Of a DNA stretch of 31,302 nt, positions 26,848-31,302 are shown in pieces. This DNA comes from JBPESN01 sp051710625. Its GTDB lineage: Bacteria > Pseudomonadota > Gammaproteobacteria > Enterobacterales > Enterobacteriaceae. The stretch is taken from the NCBI RefSeq assembly GCF_051710625.1, contig NZ_JBPESN010000027.1:1-31302 (forward strand). The letters are read 5' to 3'. The position numbers were made by a program, and so were the translations under genes. Every line of letters begins with the position of its first letter. Position 1 is the first letter of the stretch. The notes beneath the pieces were generated by a model. That model was given only the letters and a program-made list of their open reading frames with translations, did no database searches and was not told the origin of the DNA.

Positions 26848-27952
26848 TCAATCGGCAACGGTACGGCTGAACGCGTCGCCGGCAATAATCGCCTGCGCCA
26901 CATCCTCAGCGCTAAGATAGGGATTCAAATTGCGCAGGGTGTCTCCTTCAGCGCAGGCAAACGCGCCCACTTTTACCAGATTTTCATAGGGCTCGTTTTC
27001 TAGATGCAGCGCCTTAAACGTCGTCGGCATAGGGATGGCGCGGTAAAAGCGGATATAACGGGCGATTTCATCGTCCGGGCGCTGCTCCAGCACCATATGC
27101 GTCAGCGTGCCGTAAGCGACTTTTTCGCCGTGGGTCAGGTGATGGATATCCCCTTGAATGACGGTAAAGCCGTTGTGAATCGCATGGGCGCCCGCCAAAC
27201 CAGCGTTTTCAAAACCCAGCCCGGAAAGCAGCGTATTGGCTTCCACCACCGCCTCCACCGCGGGCGTGACCTTGCGCATCGCAACCGCCTGGTAAGCGCT
27301 GTAGCCATATGTAAACAAGGTTTCCTCACAGGCGGCAATCGCCATACCGGCGATAGGCGGTTTACCGCCGACCATCGATAGGGCATTGGTGCGTTTAACC
27401 GCCTGGGCTTCCACGTCACGTAGGTAGCCAGGCTATCGGCGGTGCCCAAGGTAAACAGCCGCACTGGCGCCTGGGCGCAGACGGCGGTATCCACCAGCAC
27501 CAATTCCGGATTTTTAGTGTAAAAACGGTAACTGTCGAACACACCGTCGTCGCTATAAATGACCGACAGCGCGCTGCACGGCGCATCGGTGGAGGCGACG
27601 GTCGGCACAATGGCCACCGGATGTTTCAATTCATCCGCGACCGCCTTGGCGGTATCCAGCGTTTTGCCGCCGCCGAGACCGACCACAACGGCGGTTTGCT
27701 CATCGCGGGCCCCACCCTCGCCAGACGGAGGATTTCGTTGCCCGATGCCTCGCCATTAAAACGTTCATAGCGGTAAGCGATGTCGGCTGTTTTCAGCGTG
27801 GCCTGCACCCGTTCCCCGGTAATGCCCCACACCACATCGTCCGCAATGAGAAAGGCTTTGCTGCCCAAAGCGGACAGGTAATGACCCAATTCATCCAGGA
27901 CGCCGCTACCCTGAACATACTTTCCCGGTGACGAAAAGATAAAGTTTCCCAT
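26848..27952 (-). pseudogene. gldA: Glycerol dehydrogenase-like iron/zinc alcohol dehydrogenase (GldA-like), frameshifted
   Basis: GldA oxidises glycerol to dihydroxyacetone with NAD. ATG 27952 (GAGG upstream) gives MGNFIFSSPGKYVQGSGVLD and continues to GEASGNEILRLARVG, where the frame breaks near 27715. The next frame holds the NAD-binding GLGGGKTLDTAKAVADELKH and the family signature PTVASTDAPCSALSVIYSDD. A second break near 27415 (around LATYV / EAQAVKR) precedes the last block, with GFENAGLAGAHAIHNGFTVI (metal-site His), HLTHGEKVAYGTLTHMVLEQ (second metal-site His) and ACAEGDTLRNLNPYLSAEDV. The total length matches E. coli (367). Residues for metal and NAD are preserved, pointing to recent loss. 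It ends seven bases before the yjiN start, suggesting a former operon. Exact substrate is inferred from family only. Confidence 0.83.
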
Positions 27953-28260
27953 AGTTTTTTTACCTCGGTCTTTGTTGATAGTAGGAGCCGGCGGGCACCG
28001 GCGTATGCCAGGGTAGACAGTTGCTACGATTGTAGTACAGACGGGCGGATAGTGAGGGGTTGAATATGCCTAAGGCCGTTTTTAATAAAGAGCGCGATCC
28101 GCGAAGGTGCTGACTGTCGGCTGACGATGACGCTAAAAACATAATAAGCTGGTAAGATTGTTGACGCCACCCTGCATTCGCCGGCGATGGAAGATTTGCG
28201 ACGTGACCGGTCCCCGGTACGTGTGGCTGCTGCTTTAACGATTGCGAGATAAATTACGCT
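27953..28260. other. Divergent intergenic region between gldA-like and the mechanosensitive channel gene
   Basis: These 308 bases separate two divergent starts. I see no gene remnant, RNA or clear promoter pair. The region must contain the promoter of the intact channel gene. Confidence 0.4.
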
Positions 28261-30747
<2,487 letters not shown>

Positions 30748-30807
30748 TCCTTCCCTCGCCAACCGCTGATCGGGCCTGCACAGCCCGGCGCTATAAGCAC
30801 GGCGTGG

Positions 30808-30824
30808 CGCCGTCTGTGACGGCG
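30808..30824 (+). terminator. Candidate terminator hairpin after the channel gene
   Basis: CGCCGTC (30808-30814) and GACGGCG (30818-30824) form a perfect 7-base-pair GC-rich stem with a three-base loop, 60 bases after the stop codon. There is no T run behind it, so it may be a processing or pause structure rather than a full rho-independent terminator. Confidence 0.4.
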
Positions 30825-30883
30825 TTAGCCATCATGGGGCGGTGTTTGCTGGCCTTCTCCCAGACTTGTGGGGTGGCAATTAT

Positions 30884-30946
30884 TTCTGGACTCGTCGCAA
30901 AAAAAATGGGCAAAAAATGATTTTTTTGCACTAAATTCTGGACTCG
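30884..30946. repeat. 11-base direct repeat flanking a short inverted repeat
   Basis: TTCTGGACTCG occurs at 30884-30894 and again at 30936-30946. Between them GCAAAAAAA (30897-30905) and TTTTTTTGC (30921-30929) form a perfect inverted repeat with a 15-base loop. The whole is 63 bases long and lies where the sequence turns from GC-rich to AT-rich. It might be the scar of a small mobile element or a recombination site. I do not recognise a known element. Confidence 0.6.
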
Positions 30947-31069
30947 AATGACTGTGGTTTGAGCAGATTTAAAAATAGTTTAAACGCCTTTTGGGCGTCC
31001 ATTAGATATATGTAAATTAGGTTAAAAAATATTAGTAAATCATAAAAATAATGAAATGAAATAGATAAT

Positions 31070-31090
31070 GGCCTAATCTTTATTTAGGCC
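31070..31090 (-). terminator. Hairpin at the stop codon of the minus-strand frame at the right edge
   Basis: GGCCTAA (31070-31076) and TTAGGCC (31084-31090) form a perfect 7-base-pair stem with a 7-base loop. Read on minus, the TAA of the edge reading frame lies within the first arm, and AT-rich sequence (ATTATCTATTTC) follows. A role as transcription terminator for that frame is plausible but the T run is imperfect. Confidence 0.4.
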
Positions 31091-31302
31091 GCTCCACTTT
31101 TCTTACAGTTTAAGCTTACCACATCTGCTACTGCACACTCTTCAGATACCGCCCCCTTTTTAGCTTCGTGTAGGGCTATCAGACGTTCTTTTTCTTCTTT
31201 TGGAAGTTGGAGTAACAGGCTATCTAAGTTATCTTTACGTCCTGATAACGCCAATACACCCTTTCCCCCTTCTTACAAATCAGGCATTATTAATGCCTCT
31301 AA
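31084..31302 (-). pseudogene. C-terminal part of an unrecognised protein, partial at the window edge, possible nonsense codon
   Basis: On minus, one frame reads GVLALSGRKDNLDSLLLQLP, then KEEKERLIALHEAKKGAVSE and ECAVADVVSLNCKKSGAA to TAA at 31084-31086: a charged, probably helical, protein-like sequence. The same frame is open beyond the window edge (LEALIMPDL) except for one TAA at 31273-31275, before EGGKGVL. That stop could be another CAA-to-TAA change as in neighbouring genes, making this a pseudogene. Alternatively TTG 31254, with an AAGGGGGAAAG-like Shine-Dalgarno upstream, could start an intact 56-residue protein. I do not recognise the family; the AT-rich setting suggests acquired (phage or plasmid-like) DNA. 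Confidence 0.4.

Noticed and set aside
30951..31000. ACGCC/GGCGT mini-hairpin at 30984-30998 as a terminator
   Set aside because: The stem has only five pairs, there is no T run after it, and no gene ends close by. It is too weak to list as a feature.

Overview
The window reads as an enterobacterial (Gammaproteobacteria, Enterobacterales) chromosome in advanced gene decay. Gene content and order (csrD, mreBCD, maf, rng, yhdP, tldD, aaeR/aaeXAB, yhcO, then yjgA, pmbA, cybC) match enteric bacteria. Proteins such as MreB are almost identical to the E. coli versions as I remember them. About 16 of 23 recognisable chromosomal genes carry frameshifts, nonsense codons or deletions, while their remains are still long and easily aligned. 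Many recent pseudogenes on a moderately GC-rich enteric backbone is what is seen in Sodalis-type insect endosymbionts (S. glossinidius, S. pierantonius and allies). The genus is an inference; no marker in the window proves it.

Layout. 1-305: end of an IS3-family insertion sequence that cuts msrP (306-709, minus). 854-2798: broken csrD. 3117-5793: intact mreB-mreC-mreD, the rod-shape operon. 5812-13311: decayed maf, rng, yhdP and tldD, all on plus. 13516-17757: the aae efflux locus with broken aaeR (minus), aaeX and aaeB, but an open aaeA. 17967-19369: broken gabD-like dehydrogenase. 19459-19743: intact yhcO. 19795-20343: intact yjgA/darP (minus). 20765-22562: broken pmbA/tldE and cybC. 22578-27952 (all minus): broken panE-like reductase, GH15 glucosidase, yjiN and gldA-like dehydrogenase. 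28261-30747: intact large MscS-type channel whose 3' end is a hexanucleotide microsatellite. 30748-31302: non-coding, increasingly AT-rich sequence with hairpins and a direct repeat, then the end of an unrecognised minus-strand reading frame at the window edge.

What survives is cell shape (MreBCD), ribosome assembly (YjgA/DarP), osmotic safety (the MscS-type channel), a small barstar-like protein and an efflux adaptor left without its pump. What is lost is RNA turnover control (CsrD, RNase G), envelope functions (YhdP, YjiN), both halves of the TldD/TldE protease, methionine-sulfoxide repair (MsrP), aromatic-acid efflux and several catabolic enzymes. Premature stops mostly replace glutamine codons (CAG to TAG, CAA to TAA) or tryptophan codons, pointing to C:G to T:A transitions as the main source of nonsense. 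I found no CRISPR array, tRNA, rRNA or convincing new multi-gene system. The most interesting signals are how the decay is organised and the unexplained AT-rich right end.
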